Below, piece after piece: positions 51,899 through 61,994 of a DNA stretch of 64,000 nucleotides. The notes under the pieces are model-generated. The model was not told where the DNA came from, searched no databases, and saw only the letters and a program-made list of their open reading frames with translations. This DNA comes from Staphylococcus sp. IVB6240 (GTDB taxonomy: Bacteria; Bacillota; Bacilli; Staphylococcales; Staphylococcaceae). Made by a program: the position numbers and the translations under genes. Position 1 is the stretch's first letter, and every line of letters starts with the position of its first letter. The stretch lies in the NCBI RefSeq assembly GCF_025558425.1, contig NZ_CP094718.1, forward strand, positions 1,054,001 to 1,118,000. Reading direction: 5' to 3'.

Positions 51899-54304
51899 AT
51901 GGAAAACCCAACGCTTTTAGATAGCACTTATGTAAAGGGTGAAGTGATACGTATTTTATTTCAAAATACTGATAACTACTACACGGTCTTAAAAGTGGAT
52001 GTTGCTGATACAAATGGCGACTTTGAAGATGAAGTGACGGTCGTTGGGTATTTTCCGGATATTGTGGAAGATGAAACGTATCTTTTCAAAGGTTACGTCG
52101 TTCAGCATGCACGTTACGGCCAACAACTGAAAGCAGAAACGTTTCAAAAAGAACTTCCTCAGACGAAAGATGCAATTATTGCCTATCTTTCTAGCTCACT
52201 GTTCAAAGGAATTGGTGTCAAAACAGCGGAGGCTATTGTAGAAACGCTTGGTGAAGATGCCATACATCAAATTTTGAATGATGAATCGTGTTTATCACGT
52301 GTTCCAAAACTATCGAAGGACAAGCAGGAACAAATTGCCCAACAAGTCTATCAAAATCAGGAAAGTGAACAAATTATGATTCGCTTAAATGAGCTTGGCT
52401 TTGGGTCAAAACTCGCAATGGATATTTATAAGTTTTATCAAGCAGATACATTGAAAGTACTGGATAATAATCCGTATCAATTGGTCTATGACATCAAAGG
52501 GGTTGGTTTCCAAAAAGCGGACCAATTAGCCCAACAATTAGGAATTCATCCTTTACATCAAGATCGTCTGCGCGCGGGCATTCTTTATGTTGTAGAAGAA
52601 ACATGTCTGAAAAATGGACATACGTATTTACCAACAGATGCATTGATTCATGCGGCAATTGAATTGTTATCTAAAAATCAGTCAGAAGTGATTGAAGAAG
52701 CCCCTATGCAAGAATGTATGACGCAATTAGTAGAAGAACAAAAACTGATTGCAGTAGATGAAGTCGTGGCAATACCAAGTCTTTATTATTCGGAACTAAA
52801 AAGCACACAAAATTTATTTAAAGTCGCAAATGATAAGAAATCACTTACGAAATTTGATTTGTCCGATATCCAACTCAATATAGGAGAAATTGAAGAAATG
52901 AATGAAGTGAGTTATGCCACATCGCAAAAAGAAGCGTTAGAATGTGCACTTCAAAACAAGGTTATGTTATTAACGGGTGGTCCTGGTACAGGAAAGACAA
53001 CGGTGATTAAAGGCATCGTTCAGTTATATGCGGAGATGCATGGATTGTCACTAGACTATGATGATTATGATGAAGGCGATGCATTTCCAGTAGTCCTTGC
53101 TGCACCTACGGGACGTGCTTCTAAACGACTTCATGAATCCACAGGTCTTGAAGCAATGACGATACATCGACTGATTGGCTGGAATCAAGAGACAAAACCA
53201 GATGACTTGTTGGAACATGAAATTGATGCACGCTTGATTATAATTGATGAGATGTCAATGGTAGATACATGGTTGTTCCATCAATTTATGAATGCCGTTC
53301 CTAAAGATGCCCAAGTTGTACTAGTGGGTGATGAAGACCAGTTACCATCAGTTGGACCTGGACAAGTGTTTAAAGATTTAATTGACGCAGATGTCTTACC
53401 GAGAATTAATTTGACTGAAGTGTATCGTCAACAAGATGGTTCTAGTATCATTGATTTGGCACATCGCATAAAGTTAGGAAAAGATGTTGATATTACCCAA
53501 CGCTATCATGACCGTTCATTTATCCCGTGTCAGACACATCAAATACCAGAAATCGTTGATAAAATTGTAACGAATGCGGTCGGCAAAGGTTATACAATGG
53601 CAGATATACAAGTGCTCGCACCGATGTATCGTGGTAGTGCTGGTATTCAAAAATTGAACCAGGTGCTGCAAAACATCTTAAATCCTAAAGAAGATGATGA
53701 TCATCGTGAAGTCGCTTTTGGAGACGTCTTATTCCGAACTGGAGATAAAGTCTTACAATTGGTTAACCGACCAGATGATAACGTGTTTAACGGAGATATC
53801 GGTGAAATCATTGGGATATTTTGGGCGAAAGAAAATGCATTGAATAAAGATGTGGTCATTGTAGATTATGAGGGCAATGAGATTACATATATGCGGTCTG
53901 ACCTTGTTGAGTTAACGCATGCTTACTGCACGTCTATTCATAAATCTCAAGGTTCAGAATTCCCAATAGTCATCATGCCAATTGTTAAACAATACTATCG
54001 CATGCTTCAAAAACCTATTTTATATACAGGATTAACACGTGCCAAACAATCACTTGTATTCTTAGGAGATGCAGAAGCGTTCAATATGGGACTTCAAACA
54101 CAAGGTCAAACACGATTGACACAGTTATATACGTTCTTAACAATGTATTTTAAAGGGGATTCAGAATCCGATGCAGATGGACAGGCTGACACTGAAGCAG
54201 CTACATTTGTACTCACTGAGTCTAATATGTATCAGGTAAATCCAATGATCAATATGGGAGAGACGACCCCGTATGACTTTTTGGAAATTGACAAAGGTTC
54301 ATAA
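51899..54304 (+). CDS. recD2: ATP-dependent DNA helicase RecD2
   Basis: 801-residue SF1B 5'-3' helicase not associated with RecBC. N-terminal OB/HhH region (LSSSLFKGIGVKTAEAIVETLGEDA, YDIKGVGFQKADQLAQQLG), Walker A LTGGPGTGKTTV, motif II IIIDEMSMVD, motif III LVGDEDQLPSVGPG, motif V/VI THAYCTSIHKSQGSEFP and LYTGLTRAKQ. Its 3' end carries the alaS leader promoter. Confidence 0.95.
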   Translation: MENPTLLDSTYVKGEVIRILFQNTDNYYTVLKVDVADTNGDFEDEVTVVGYFPDIVEDETYLFKGYVVQHARYGQQLKAETFQKELPQTKDAIIAYLSSSLFKGIGVKTAEAIVETLGEDAIHQILNDESCLSRVPKLSKDKQEQIAQQVYQNQESEQIMIRLNELGFGSKLAMDIYKFYQADTLKVLDNNPYQLVYDIKGVGFQKADQLAQQLGIHPLHQDRLRAGILYVVEETCLKNGHTYLPTDALIHAAIELLSKNQSEVIEEAPMQECMTQLVEEQKLIAVDEVVAIPSLYYSELKSTQNLFKVANDKKSLTKFDLSDIQLNIGEIEEMNEVSYATSQKEALECALQNKVMLLTGGPGTGKTTVIKGIVQLYAEMHGLSLDYDDYDEGDAFPVVLAAPTGRASKRLHESTGLEAMTIHRLIGWNQETKPDDLLEHEIDARLIIIDEMSMVDTWLFHQFMNAVPKDAQVVLVGDEDQLPSVGPGQVFKDLIDADVLPRINLTEVYRQQDGSSIIDLAHRIKLGKDVDITQRYHDRSFIPCQTHQIPEIVDKIVTNAVGKGYTMADIQVLAPMYRGSAGIQKLNQVLQNILNPKEDDDHREVAFGDVLFRTGDKVLQLVNRPDDNVFNGDIGEIIGIFWAKENALNKDVVIVDYEGNEITYMRSDLVELTHAYCTSIHKSQGSEFPIVIMPIVKQYYRMLQKPILYTGLTRAKQSLVFLGDAEAFNMGLQTQGQTRLTQLYTFLTMYFKGDSESDADGQADTEAATFVLTESNMYQVNPMINMGETTPYDFLEIDKGS

Positions 54305-54317
54305 CTTTTTATATAAT
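54288..54317 (+). promoter_or_regulatory. SigA promoter of the alaS leader
   Basis: TTGACA, 18-bp spacer, TATAAT, overlapping the last codons of recD2. It would start the T-box leader at about 54324. Confidence 0.75.
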
Positions 54318-54324
54318 CACTATT

Positions 54325-54521
54325 AAGTAAAGCGCATAGCCGAGTAGATGACAATGGAACTTCACAGAGACGTATCAGTGCTGAGAGATACGAGTTCCAC
54401 CATTGAACGCTACTATACGCATAGTTCAATAACAGATAATGAAGTGATAGTTGCTTGGCGACTATAACTAGGGTGGTACCGCGAGACATTCGTCCCTTTG
54501 ATGAGACGAGTGTCTTTTTTG
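54325..54521 (+). promoter_or_regulatory. T-box riboswitch upstream of alaS
   Basis: Stem I arms CAATGGAACTT / GAGTTCCACCATTG and distal GTATC/GATAC around AGTGCTGAGA. Specifier GCT (Ala) at 54409-54411 in the standard context GAAC-GCT-AC. T-box GGGTGGTACCGCG at 54471-54483, then terminator GACATTCGTCC ... GACGAGTGTC with T-run (54485-54521). The most canonical of the three T-boxes here. Confidence 0.95.
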
Positions 54522-54551
54522 TTTGATGAAAGAGAATAGGGAGTTGAAAGA

Positions 54552-57182
54552 ATGAAAAATTTAAAAGCTAGTGATATTCGACAAATGTACATTGATTTCT
54601 TCGTTGAGAAAGGCCATATGGTAGAACCATCAGCACCATTAGTACCTATCGATGATGATACGCTTTTATGGATTAACTCAGGTGTTGCAACATTAAAAAA
54701 ATATTTCGATGGTCGTGAAGTACCGAAGAAACCACGTATTGTAAATGCACAAAAATCTATTCGTACAAATGATATTGAAAACGTAGGATTTACAGCACGT
54801 CACCATACATTCTTTGAAATGCTAGGTAACTTCTCAATTGGTGATTACTTCAAAAAAGAAGCTGTCACATTTGCATGGGAGTTTTTAACAAGCGAGAAAT
54901 GGATGGCAATGGATCCAGATAAACTATACGTAACAATTCATCCGGAAGATACAGAAGCTTATGATTTATGGCATGATATGATCGGATTAACTGAAGACCG
55001 TATTATTCGTATTGAAGGAAACTTCTGGGATATCGGTGAAGGACCATCTGGCCCAAATACTGAGATTTTCTATGATCGTGGTGAAGAATACGGTAAAGAA
55101 GATCCAGCAGAAGAAATGTATCCTGGTGGCGAAAATGAACGTTACCTAGAAGTATGGAACTTAGTATTCAGTGAGTTCAACCACAACAAAGACCATAGTT
55201 ACACACCACTACCAAGTAAAAACATTGATACCGGCATGGGGCTTGAGCGTATGGCCTCAATTTCTCAAAATGTTCGTACTAACTATGAAACAGATTTATT
55301 TATGCCAATCATGCATGAAATTGAAAAAATTTCTGGCAAATCATACTTAGAAAATGCACAAGATGATGTGGCATTTAAAGTCATTGCAGACCATATTCGT
55401 ACGATTGCATTTGCGATTTCAGATGGTGCTTTACCAGCAAATGAAGGTCGTGGCTATGTATTACGTCGTTTATTACGTCGTGCGGTTCGTTTTAGCCAAA
55501 CATTGGATATCAATGAACCATTCATGTACCGTCTTGTAGAAATTGTTGCGGAAATCATGGAACCTTATTATCCAAATGTAAAAGAAAACCAAGATTTCAT
55601 TGCTCGAGTGATTAAGTCAGAAGAGGCACGCTTCCACGAAACACTTGAAGAAGGGCTTTCTATCTTGAACGGTTTAATTGCACAATCTAAAACGCAAGAC
55701 GGTGTCATTGCCGGTGAAGATGCATTCAAACTATATGATACGTATGGTTTCCCAATTGAATTAACACAAGAAATTGCAGAAAATGAAAACCTTAAAATTG
55801 ATATGGATGTCTTCGAAACACATATGGAAGCACAACGTAACCGCGCTCGTGAAGCCCGTCAAAATAATCAATCTATGCAAGTTCAAAGTGAAGTGCTTAA
55901 ACAAATCGATACAGCAAGCACTTTCGTAGGTTATGATCAATTCGAAACAAAAGCACACATGACAGATATTATTCTGGATGGTACACGCGCCACAAAAGCA
56001 GATGCTGATCAAACGGTTTACTTTATTTTAGATCAAACACCATTTTATGCTGTAAGTGGTGGGCAAGTGGCAGACAAAGGGATTGTCGCAACGGATGATT
56101 TTGAAATTGAAGTACGTGAAGTTATCAAAGCACCAAACGGTCAAAACTTACACACAGGTTATGTGAAGTTTGGTACTGTGACTGAAGGTGCTGAAGTCAC
56201 AGCAACAGTAGATAGCAAATCACGTAAAGCAATTATGAAAAACCATAGTGCCACTCACTTATTACATGCAGCTTTAAAAGAAGTATTAGGCAGCCATGTT
56301 AACCAAGCAGGTTCTTTAGTGGACAGTGAACGTTTACGCTTTGATTTTTCACATATTGCGGCAATGACTCAAGAAGAATTACAATTGGTTGAACAACGAG
56401 TTAATGAAGAAATTTGGAACAGTATCGATGTTACAATCAATGAAATGCCGATCGATGAAGCCAAAGCAAAAGGTGCAATGGCATTATTCGGTGAGAAATA
56501 CGGAGATGTTGTTCGCGTTGTTGATATGCAACCATTCTCAATCGAGTTATGTGGTGGTACACACGTTAAAAACACATCTGAAATTGGTCTATTCAAGATT
56601 ACAAGCGAATCAGGTACAGGTGCAGGGGTACGTCGTATTGAAGCGGTGACGGGTCAAGCAGCATTTATGTACTTAGAACGTTACTTAGAACGCTTTAATG
56701 CAATTAAAACGCAAGTAAAAGCAAAAGCAGACGACCAAGTCATTGAAAAAGTTGAAAACTTGCAAGTACAAGAAAAAACATTGCAACAAACGATTGAAGC
56801 GAAAAATAAAGAAATCAATGCATTGAAAATGGGCAATATCGAGGATAAAGTAACAAATATCAATGACTTACCGGTATTAATTACGGAAGTTGAAGTGGAT
56901 AATGCAAAAGCAATGCGTACAACAATGGATGACTTTAAATCTAAATTACAAGATACAATCATTGTTTTAGCAAGTGATGTGGGTGGTAAAGTATCACTTG
57001 TTGCGACAGTACCAAAACAATATGTTGATCGCATCAAAGCTGGAGACATTATTAAAGAGATGGCGCCAATCGTTGGCGGTAAAGGTGGTGGTCGTCCAGA
57101 CATGGCTCAAGGCGGCGGTACAGATCCTAGCCAGATAACAGCAGCATTACAATTTGTTGAAACTTACATTAAATCATTATAA
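54552..57182 (+). CDS. alaS: Alanyl-tRNA synthetase
   Basis: 876 residues. N-terminal catalytic domain begins [29 protein letters not shown]; class II motifs [18 protein letters not shown] and [19 protein letters not shown]. The editing domain has the zinc motif [11 protein letters not shown] ... CGGTHVKNT, followed by a coiled coil and C-Ala ([15 protein letters not shown]). GGGAGTTG ribosome binding site. Controlled by the T-box. Confidence 0.97.
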   Translation: MKNLKASDIRQMYIDFFVEKGHMVEPSAPLVPIDDDTLLWINSGVATLKKYFDGREVPKKPRIVNAQKSIRTNDIENVGFTARHHTFFEMLGNFSIGDYFKKEAVTFAWEFLTSEKWMAMDPDKLYVTIHPEDTEAYDLWHDMIGLTEDRIIRIEGNFWDIGEGPSGPNTEIFYDRGEEYGKEDPAEEMYPGGENERYLEVWNLVFSEFNHNKDHSYTPLPSKNIDTGMGLERMASISQNVRTNYETDLFMPIMHEIEKISGKSYLENAQDDVAFKVIADHIRTIAFAISDGALPANEGRGYVLRRLLRRAVRFSQTLDINEPFMYRLVEIVAEIMEPYYPNVKENQDFIARVIKSEEARFHETLEEGLSILNGLIAQSKTQDGVIAGEDAFKLYDTYGFPIELTQEIAENENLKIDMDVFETHMEAQRNRAREARQNNQSMQVQSEVLKQIDTASTFVGYDQFETKAHMTDIILDGTRATKADADQTVYFILDQTPFYAVSGGQVADKGIVATDDFEIEVREVIKAPNGQNLHTGYVKFGTVTEGAEVTATVDSKSRKAIMKNHSATHLLHAALKEVLGSHVNQAGSLVDSERLRFDFSHIAAMTQEELQLVEQRVNEEIWNSIDVTINEMPIDEAKAKGAMALFGEKYGDVVRVVDMQPFSIELCGGTHVKNTSEIGLFKITSESGTGAGVRRIEAVTGQAAFMYLERYLERFNAIKTQVKAKADDQVIEKVENLQVQEKTLQQTIEAKNKEINALKMGNIEDKVTNINDLPVLITEVEVDNAKAMRTTMDDFKSKLQDTIIVLASDVGGKVSLVATVPKQYVDRIKAGDIIKEMAPIVGGKGGGRPDMAQGGGTDPSQITAALQFVETYIKSL

Positions 57183-57247
57183 AAATAGATGTATTTCGTG
57201 TAGAATAGAGAGCGTAATCTATTTATGGTTTAAGGAGTGTTATGACA

Positions 57248-57523
57248 ATGGCAAATTTTGATAAAACAATGAAGTTTAACCACGATGAAATCCCTAAAGC
57301 AAATGTTGAAACAGTTCTTAATAATGTCTACAATACTTTGGAAGAGAGAGGCTACAATGCGGTGAATCAAATTGTAGGGTATCTTCTTTCAGGTGACCCA
57401 GCATACATTCCACGTCATAATGAAGCAAGAAACCAAATCCGACACATTGATCGTGATGATATTATGGAAGAACTTGTGTCATTTTATTTAAAACACAACC
57501 ACGATTCAGACCAAGATGCTTAA
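57248..57523 (+). CDS. ireB: IreB-family regulatory phosphoprotein (YrzL, UPF0297)
   Basis: 91 residues. [52 protein letters not shown] is the UPF0297/IreB signature. In Enterococcus IreB is the substrate of the Ser/Thr kinase IreK and affects cephalosporin resistance; the N-terminal threonine (Thr8, [10 protein letters not shown]) is the phosphorylation region. Start: AAGGAGTG favours the ATG at 57248; an in-frame ATG two codons earlier is possible. alaS-ireB-ruvX-yrzB is a fixed order. Confidence 0.93.
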   Translation: MANFDKTMKFNHDEIPKANVETVLNNVYNTLEERGYNAVNQIVGYLLSGDPAYIPRHNEARNQIRHIDRDDIMEELVSFYLKHNHDSDQDA

Positions 57524-57944
57524 ACATAAAATTATTGGTTTAGATGTAGGCAGTAAGACAGTGGGTGTTGCGATAAGCGACATGATGGGTTGGACAGCAC
57601 AAGGATTGGATACACTCCGTATCAACGAAGAACAAAATGAACTCGGATTAGATACCTTAATTGAGATCATTAATCGCGAGCGTGTAGGTACCGTCGTGAT
57701 CGGATTGCCGAAAAACATGAACAATTCAATAGGATTCCGTGGTGAGGCATCATTACATTATAAAGAAGCGTTGGCTGAGCGCATGCCAGAACTTGAGATT
57801 GTCATGTGGGACGAGCGCTTAAGTACTTCAGCAGCGGAACGTTCGCTGCTCGAAGCTGACGTTTCAAGAGCAAAACGTAAAAAAGTGATAGACAAAATGG
57901 CGGCAGTATTTATATTACAAGGCTATTTAGATTCACTAAACTAA
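57516..57944 (+). CDS. ruvX: Putative pre-16S rRNA nuclease / Holliday junction resolvase homologue YqgF
   Basis: 142 residues of RNase H-like fold: [17 protein letters not shown] (first catalytic Asp), [56 protein letters not shown]. Eight-base overlap with ireB. In E. coli the family processes the 16S rRNA 5' end. Confidence 0.93.
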   Translation: MLKHKIIGLDVGSKTVGVAISDMMGWTAQGLDTLRINEEQNELGLDTLIEIINRERVGTVVIGLPKNMNNSIGFRGEASLHYKEALAERMPELEIVMWDERLSTSAAERSLLEADVSRAKRKKVIDKMAAVFILQGYLDSLN

Positions 57945-57957
57945 GGAGAGATCGACG

Positions 57958-58278
57958 ATGACAAATGAAAACCATAAAATTAACGAATTAGAAATTAATA
58001 ACGATGAAGCTTTATTAACATTATATGATGAAGAAGGTAACGAAGTATTATACCGTAAAATGCTAGAATTCTATCATCCTGAATTTGATAAAGAATATGT
58101 CATTTTAGCAGAAGAAGGCGCACAAGCGGATGACGATGACTTAATCGAATTAGTCCCAATGATTAATGAACCAGATGAGTCTGGTGACGGTGGTCGTTTC
58201 GTAGCAATCGAAACAGAAGAAGAATGGGATATGATTGAAGAAGTTGTAAATACAAACTTCGACGAAACTGAAGAATAA
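57958..58278 (+). CDS. DUF1292 protein YrzB
   Basis: 106 residues, very acidic: [37 protein letters not shown] and [32 protein letters not shown] are the DUF1292 signature. Function unknown. AAGGAGAG ribosome binding site, last gene of the alaS-ireB-ruvX-yrzB group, with a terminator right after it. Confidence 0.9.
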   Translation: MTNENHKINELEINNDEALLTLYDEEGNEVLYRKMLEFYHPEFDKEYVILAEEGAQADDDDLIELVPMINEPDESGDGGRFVAIETEEEWDMIEEVVNTNFDETEE

Positions 58279-58289
58279 AAAGTTTTCAT

Positions 58290-58325
58290 GAAGCTGATGT
58301 GGTATGTTGCGCATCAGCTTTTTTG
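58290..58325 (+). terminator. Terminator after yrzB
   Basis: Perfect stem AAGCTGATG / CATCAGCTT with a 12-base loop, then TTTTTTG. It lies 30 bases before the following gene's start, so that gene depends on readthrough or an unseen promoter. Confidence 0.85.
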
Positions 58326-58353
58326 TCGTTTTAAAAGGGGAGGTGTTTTGTTC

Positions 58354-60057
58354 ATGGAAAACTATTTGTATCACCACATAGATGAATTATCAGGGTTCAT
58401 TGAAAAGATGGATAACTTTCGAAATCTTTATATTGCTGACTTTAGTTTTGATAGAGTAGTACAAAAACTTCATATCACATTAACCAAAAAAGATAAACAT
58501 GATCGTTACAAAGTGCCTATTACTTTCGATATGCTATGTCAAGATGTGCGTCAGTTCCATATGGAGAATACAAAAGGGTTTAAAATAAATCCTATATTGG
58601 CGGTTAGGATAGATGGAGATTTTTTGTATTTTCAACTGCAACAAGGGTTCATATCTTTTCAGGCAAGTTCCTTTCATTTTAAAGTCCCAACAACAGACAA
58701 AATTTCAAATTTAAATATTGAATATGTCATACAAGAATTTAAAAACTTTCAAAATATGAACATAATGACCATTCGATTTGATCATGAATATGTCAATTAT
58801 AAAATTGGCTATGATTTACATTCCGATACACTCTATTGGGCAAGTTTATTATTCGATGGAAAGCGAATTAAATTTAAAACGGTAGAAGACTTATTTGAGG
58901 CAAAACTATATGAAGGACAATCTCTAAGAATGCGTTGGTCAGAAGTTAAAATAATAGATATATTGGAAATGTCGCTCCATGATTGGCTCAGCTTTGTCGA
59001 ACATTCTGTTACAACATATGTCAGTGTTGATCGTAATGAACAACTTTTTGTCAATGGCGTTAAGATAGATGGATATATTGACGAACAGAAAAAATGCTGT
59101 CACTGTTCCAAACATCTATGTTATTCGATTCCTTATGATACGTATTTCTGTCCTGATTGTAATCGCTGGGAAAAGGGGAATCAAATAAACTTTAGTTCAC
59201 TGTTATATTTCAACAATAGACCTTTGGAACCGGCACTTATGTGGAAACCACATAAATACATTCGCTTTTGTAAAGTACAATTTAATACGAATGGAAAGGT
59301 TTATACATACTATTGTCCTGATGACAGGATCATTGAAGGTGATTGGGTTCAGGTTCCTGTTAGCATACAAGGTGTTCAAAAAAATGCGCAAGTGGTTAAA
59401 GTTTTCCAACAAGCTGCCAATAGACCTCCTTACCCACTTTATAAAATAAGAAAAGTGATAGGTTTGTCTGACCCTGTTTGGCAACATGAACCCAAAACAC
59501 AACTCAAGTCTCCACCTATACAAACGTTTGAAATATGTCAGAAATCACTACGCCCTCATGATATTGTCTGTGACTTAACACAGAAAAAAGCATCAATTGT
59601 TGAGTGTAAAGTATGTGATGTCTTAAAAACACCAGTTGTTAATTTTTGGTTAGAATATAATGATCAACCAATCAAAATGACGATTAACACGATATATCCA
59701 CAGTACGATGACAAATATTTTGTAGAAGCTATATACAAAATAAAGCCGTATCAACTTAACAGCGAAAAGTTTAAATATTTGAAACTTCGGACAGATATAA
59801 ATTTAAAAACTGCAAGATGGATTGATGATCTCTGGGATGAACATCAAACGGGAAATCATTGGCAAGTAGACAAATATGACATTGGTATTGTTGCTCATCC
59901 GTTTGATCCTGATGAATTTGAGGTACATTCGACGAAAGTGGGCATTCCATATTACGTTGAATGGTTAGAAGAATATCAAGAATTATATGACTTTACCGTA
60001 GCATGGAAATATTTCGTATCTGATGATGACTTATCTCTTTGGTTTCAAGTGGGTTAA
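58354..60057 (+). CDS. Unrecognised 567-residue protein with a zinc ribbon
   Basis: I do not recognise this gene. From the ATG at 58354 (GGGGAGGTG upstream; TTG at 58348 possible) it encodes 567 residues without signal peptide or membrane helix. Residues 248-269 form a likely zinc ribbon: Cys248/249-x-Cys251 ... Cys266-Pro-Asp-Cys269, followed by NRWEKG. Residues ~315-336 (KVYTYYCPDDRIIEGDWVQVPV) look like a small beta-barrel segment of the sort seen in PriA-like and other Bacillota proteins. The rest is rich in aromatic and charged residues with repeated beta-like stretches; three more Cys occur around residues 395-430 (FEICQ, DIVCDL, VECKVCDVL). It is single-copy here, lies between yrzB and trmR, and has its own terminator region downstream. 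Nothing indicates pseudogenisation. Confidence 0.8.
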   Translation: MENYLYHHIDELSGFIEKMDNFRNLYIADFSFDRVVQKLHITLTKKDKHDRYKVPITFDMLCQDVRQFHMENTKGFKINPILAVRIDGDFLYFQLQQGFISFQASSFHFKVPTTDKISNLNIEYVIQEFKNFQNMNIMTIRFDHEYVNYKIGYDLHSDTLYWASLLFDGKRIKFKTVEDLFEAKLYEGQSLRMRWSEVKIIDILEMSLHDWLSFVEHSVTTYVSVDRNEQLFVNGVKIDGYIDEQKKCCHCSKHLCYSIPYDTYFCPDCNRWEKGNQINFSSLLYFNNRPLEPALMWKPHKYIRFCKVQFNTNGKVYTYYCPDDRIIEGDWVQVPVSIQGVQKNAQVVKVFQQAANRPPYPLYKIRKVIGLSDPVWQHEPKTQLKSPPIQTFEICQKSLRPHDIVCDLTQKKASIVECKVCDVLKTPVVNFWLEYNDQPIKMTINTIYPQYDDKYFVEAIYKIKPYQLNSEKFKYLKLRTDINLKTARWIDDLWDEHQTGNHWQVDKYDIGIVAHPFDPDEFEVHSTKVGIPYYVEWLEEYQELYDFTVAWKYFVSDDDLSLWFQVG

Positions 60058-60314
60058 TATTAAAAAATTTGTTGACCATCAAGAAATATTGCATGATTGT
60101 ATTGTTTTCAATGAGTTCCTCTTATTTTTCTGTTTTATTTGTGATAGAATAATATGAAGTTATTTGATAGTGATACCTGAAAAGCAAGTATCAATGTTTA
60201 AGAATCATACAAATACCATATAAAACTTTGCAAATTTAAATAGAGATTGGGTTTTGATTTATTTTTAGATAAACGACTAAAACTCTAAACTTACTTAAAT
60301 ATTGCAAACTTCAT

Positions 60315-60371
60315 GGGGTGGAATCCAAAAGTCTTTGCGAAGATTATTTTTGTTCCACTCCCAATTTTTTG
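60315..60371 (+). repeat. Palindromic hairpin before trmR (GGGTGGAA-type)
   Basis: GGGGTGGAA (60315-60323) pairs with TTCCACTCCC (60353-60362), inner TTTGCGAA turn, then AATTTTTT: terminator-like. It likely ends the unknown gene's transcript and resembles the other GGGA-ended hairpins. The 250 bases before it hold only a small TGATAC/GTATCA hairpin near 60166. Confidence 0.62.
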
Positions 60372-60409
60372 ATGATTTTTATGAAAGTTTAATTAAAGGA
60401 AGTCTTAAG

Positions 60410-61054
60410 ATGGAAAATTTAAATCAATCTTATTTTTTAGGATTGCAATCGTATGATAGTGATTTAGATCAATTACGTACTTTTGCAGAAACAAATAAAG
60501 TGCCTATTGTTGATCAACTCTCACTGGATTTAGTGAAACAAATTATACGCATACATCAACCGAAAGAAATTTTAGAACTTGGTACAGCGATTGGCTATAG
60601 TAGCATGCATTTTGCGTCTGTTTCACCGGATGTTCATGTGACAACCATCGAACGTAATGAAGAAATGATTGACTATGCAAAATCTCATTTTTTACAGTTT
60701 GGATATACAGAGCAAATTAGATTGATTGAGGAAGATGCGGCACAAGCATTTTCAATGGTAAATGACCGTACATATGATATGATTTTTATCGATGCAGCAA
60801 AAGCACAGTCTCAAAAGTTTTTTGAGCTATATAGTCCTCTACTAAAAGAGGGTGGTATCATTATTACAGATAATGTACTTTACCATGGTTTTGTCGCGAA
60901 TATTGATATTGTCCGTAGTCGCAATGTGAAACAAATGGTAAGGAAAGTGCAAAAATTTAATCAATGGCTAAGTGAACAATCTGATTTTAAAACAAATTTT
61001 ATAAATATGGATGATGGTTTAGCTATTTCAATAAAGGAGCGCAAAAATGACTGA
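60410..61054 (+). CDS. trmR: tRNA 5-hydroxyuridine methyltransferase (YrrM)
   Basis: 214-residue class I SAM methyltransferase of the catechol-O-methyltransferase-like family. SAM motif EILELGTAIGYSSMHFA, acidic Asp in MIFIDAAKAQSQKFFE, and ITDNVLYHG. In B. subtilis YrrM methylates ho5U34 to mo5U34 in several tRNAs. The ATG at 60410 (AAAGGAAG upstream) is chosen; longer in-frame readings run into the hairpin. Overlaps trhP1 by eight bases. Confidence 0.9.
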   Translation: MENLNQSYFLGLQSYDSDLDQLRTFAETNKVPIVDQLSLDLVKQIIRIHQPKEILELGTAIGYSSMHFASVSPDVHVTTIERNEEMIDYAKSHFLQFGYTEQIRLIEEDAAQAFSMVNDRTYDMIFIDAAKAQSQKFFELYSPLLKEGGIIITDNVLYHGFVANIDIVRSRNVKQMVRKVQKFNQWLSEQSDFKTNFINMDDGLAISIKERKND

Positions 61055-61976
61055 ATTATTAGTGACCCCAAAATCTCTCAGCCATATTGAAACTTTGATT
61101 GAAAAAGGTGCAGATGCCTTTGTAATCGGAGAAGAAAAATTCGGTTTACGTCTGGCTGGAGAATTTAATAGAGAACAAATGAAGCAAGCAGTTAATATCA
61201 TTCATGCAGCTGGTAAAAAAGCATATGCTGCTGTAAATGGTATTTTTCATAATTATCATATCCCTGCTGTGGAAGATTATATTAAGTTTTTACATGAAAT
61301 TCGTGTGGACCGTATTATTTTCGGTGACCCTGCAATTGTTATGATTGTAAAACAACAAGAAAACCCAATTCCACTTCATTGGAATGCTGAAACGCTTGTT
61401 ACTAACTATTTCCAATGTAACTATTGGGGGAAACGTGGTGCAAGTCGTGCAGTGTTAGCACGTGAATTGAGCTTGGACGAAATTTTAAATATTAAAGCAA
61501 ATGCTGATGTAGAAATTGAAGTTCAAGTACACGGTATGACTTGCATGTTCCAATCAAAACGTATGCTACTAGGGAACTACTATACTTTCCAAGAGCGTCA
61601 GATGAAAATTGAACGTGAAGATTTGGATGAAACAACACAATTACTTTTATATGATGAAGAACGTGACAATAAGTATCCTGTTTATGAAGATTACAATGGC
61701 ACACATATTATGTCTCCAAACGATATCTGCTTAATTGAAGAATTAGCACCATTGTTTGAAGCAGGTATTGATAGTTTAAAAATTGATGGATTATTACACA
61801 CGGAAGAATATATTAATACTGTGACAGAACAATATCGTGAAGCAATTGACCTATATGAAGAAGACCCTGAAACATATGAAGATGAGAAGTTTATGTTAGT
61901 GGATCCAATTGAAGCAATTCAACCTGAACACCGTCCATTTGACGAAGGATTCTACTATAAACAAACGGTATATTAA
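61047..61976 (+). CDS. trhP1: U32-family tRNA hydroxylation protein, first subunit (YrrN)
   Basis: 309 residues of the U32 'peptidase' family. LLVTPKSLSHIETLIEKGADAFVIGEEKFGLRLAGEF, AETLVTNYFQCNYW and VQVHGMTCMFQSKRMLLGNYY are typical of YrrN. It has fewer conserved cysteines than the next gene, as in the two-subunit pair YrrN/YrrO, which introduces ho5U34 from prephenate in B. subtilis. AAAGGAG overlaps the end of trmR. Confidence 0.9.
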   Translation: MTELLVTPKSLSHIETLIEKGADAFVIGEEKFGLRLAGEFNREQMKQAVNIIHAAGKKAYAAVNGIFHNYHIPAVEDYIKFLHEIRVDRIIFGDPAIVMIVKQQENPIPLHWNAETLVTNYFQCNYWGKRGASRAVLARELSLDEILNIKANADVEIEVQVHGMTCMFQSKRMLLGNYYTFQERQMKIEREDLDETTQLLLYDEERDNKYPVYEDYNGTHIMSPNDICLIEELAPLFEAGIDSLKIDGLLHTEEYINTVTEQYREAIDLYEEDPETYEDEKFMLVDPIEAIQPEHRPFDEGFYYKQTVY

Positions 61977-61994
61977 TGTAAGGAGAGAGTGCAT

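Noticed and set aside
56681..57103. 140-residue antisense reading frame within alaS
   Set aside because: Shadow frame opposite a fully conserved gene, without initiation signals.
58288..58353. Longer start for the zinc-ribbon protein
   Set aside because: It would be translated from within the yrzB terminator hairpin; the ATG at 58354 has a proper ribosome binding site.
60302..60409. Longer start for TrmR
   Set aside because: The extension covers a GGGTGGAA/TTCCACTCCC hairpin and T-run; AAAGGAAG supports the ATG at 60410.
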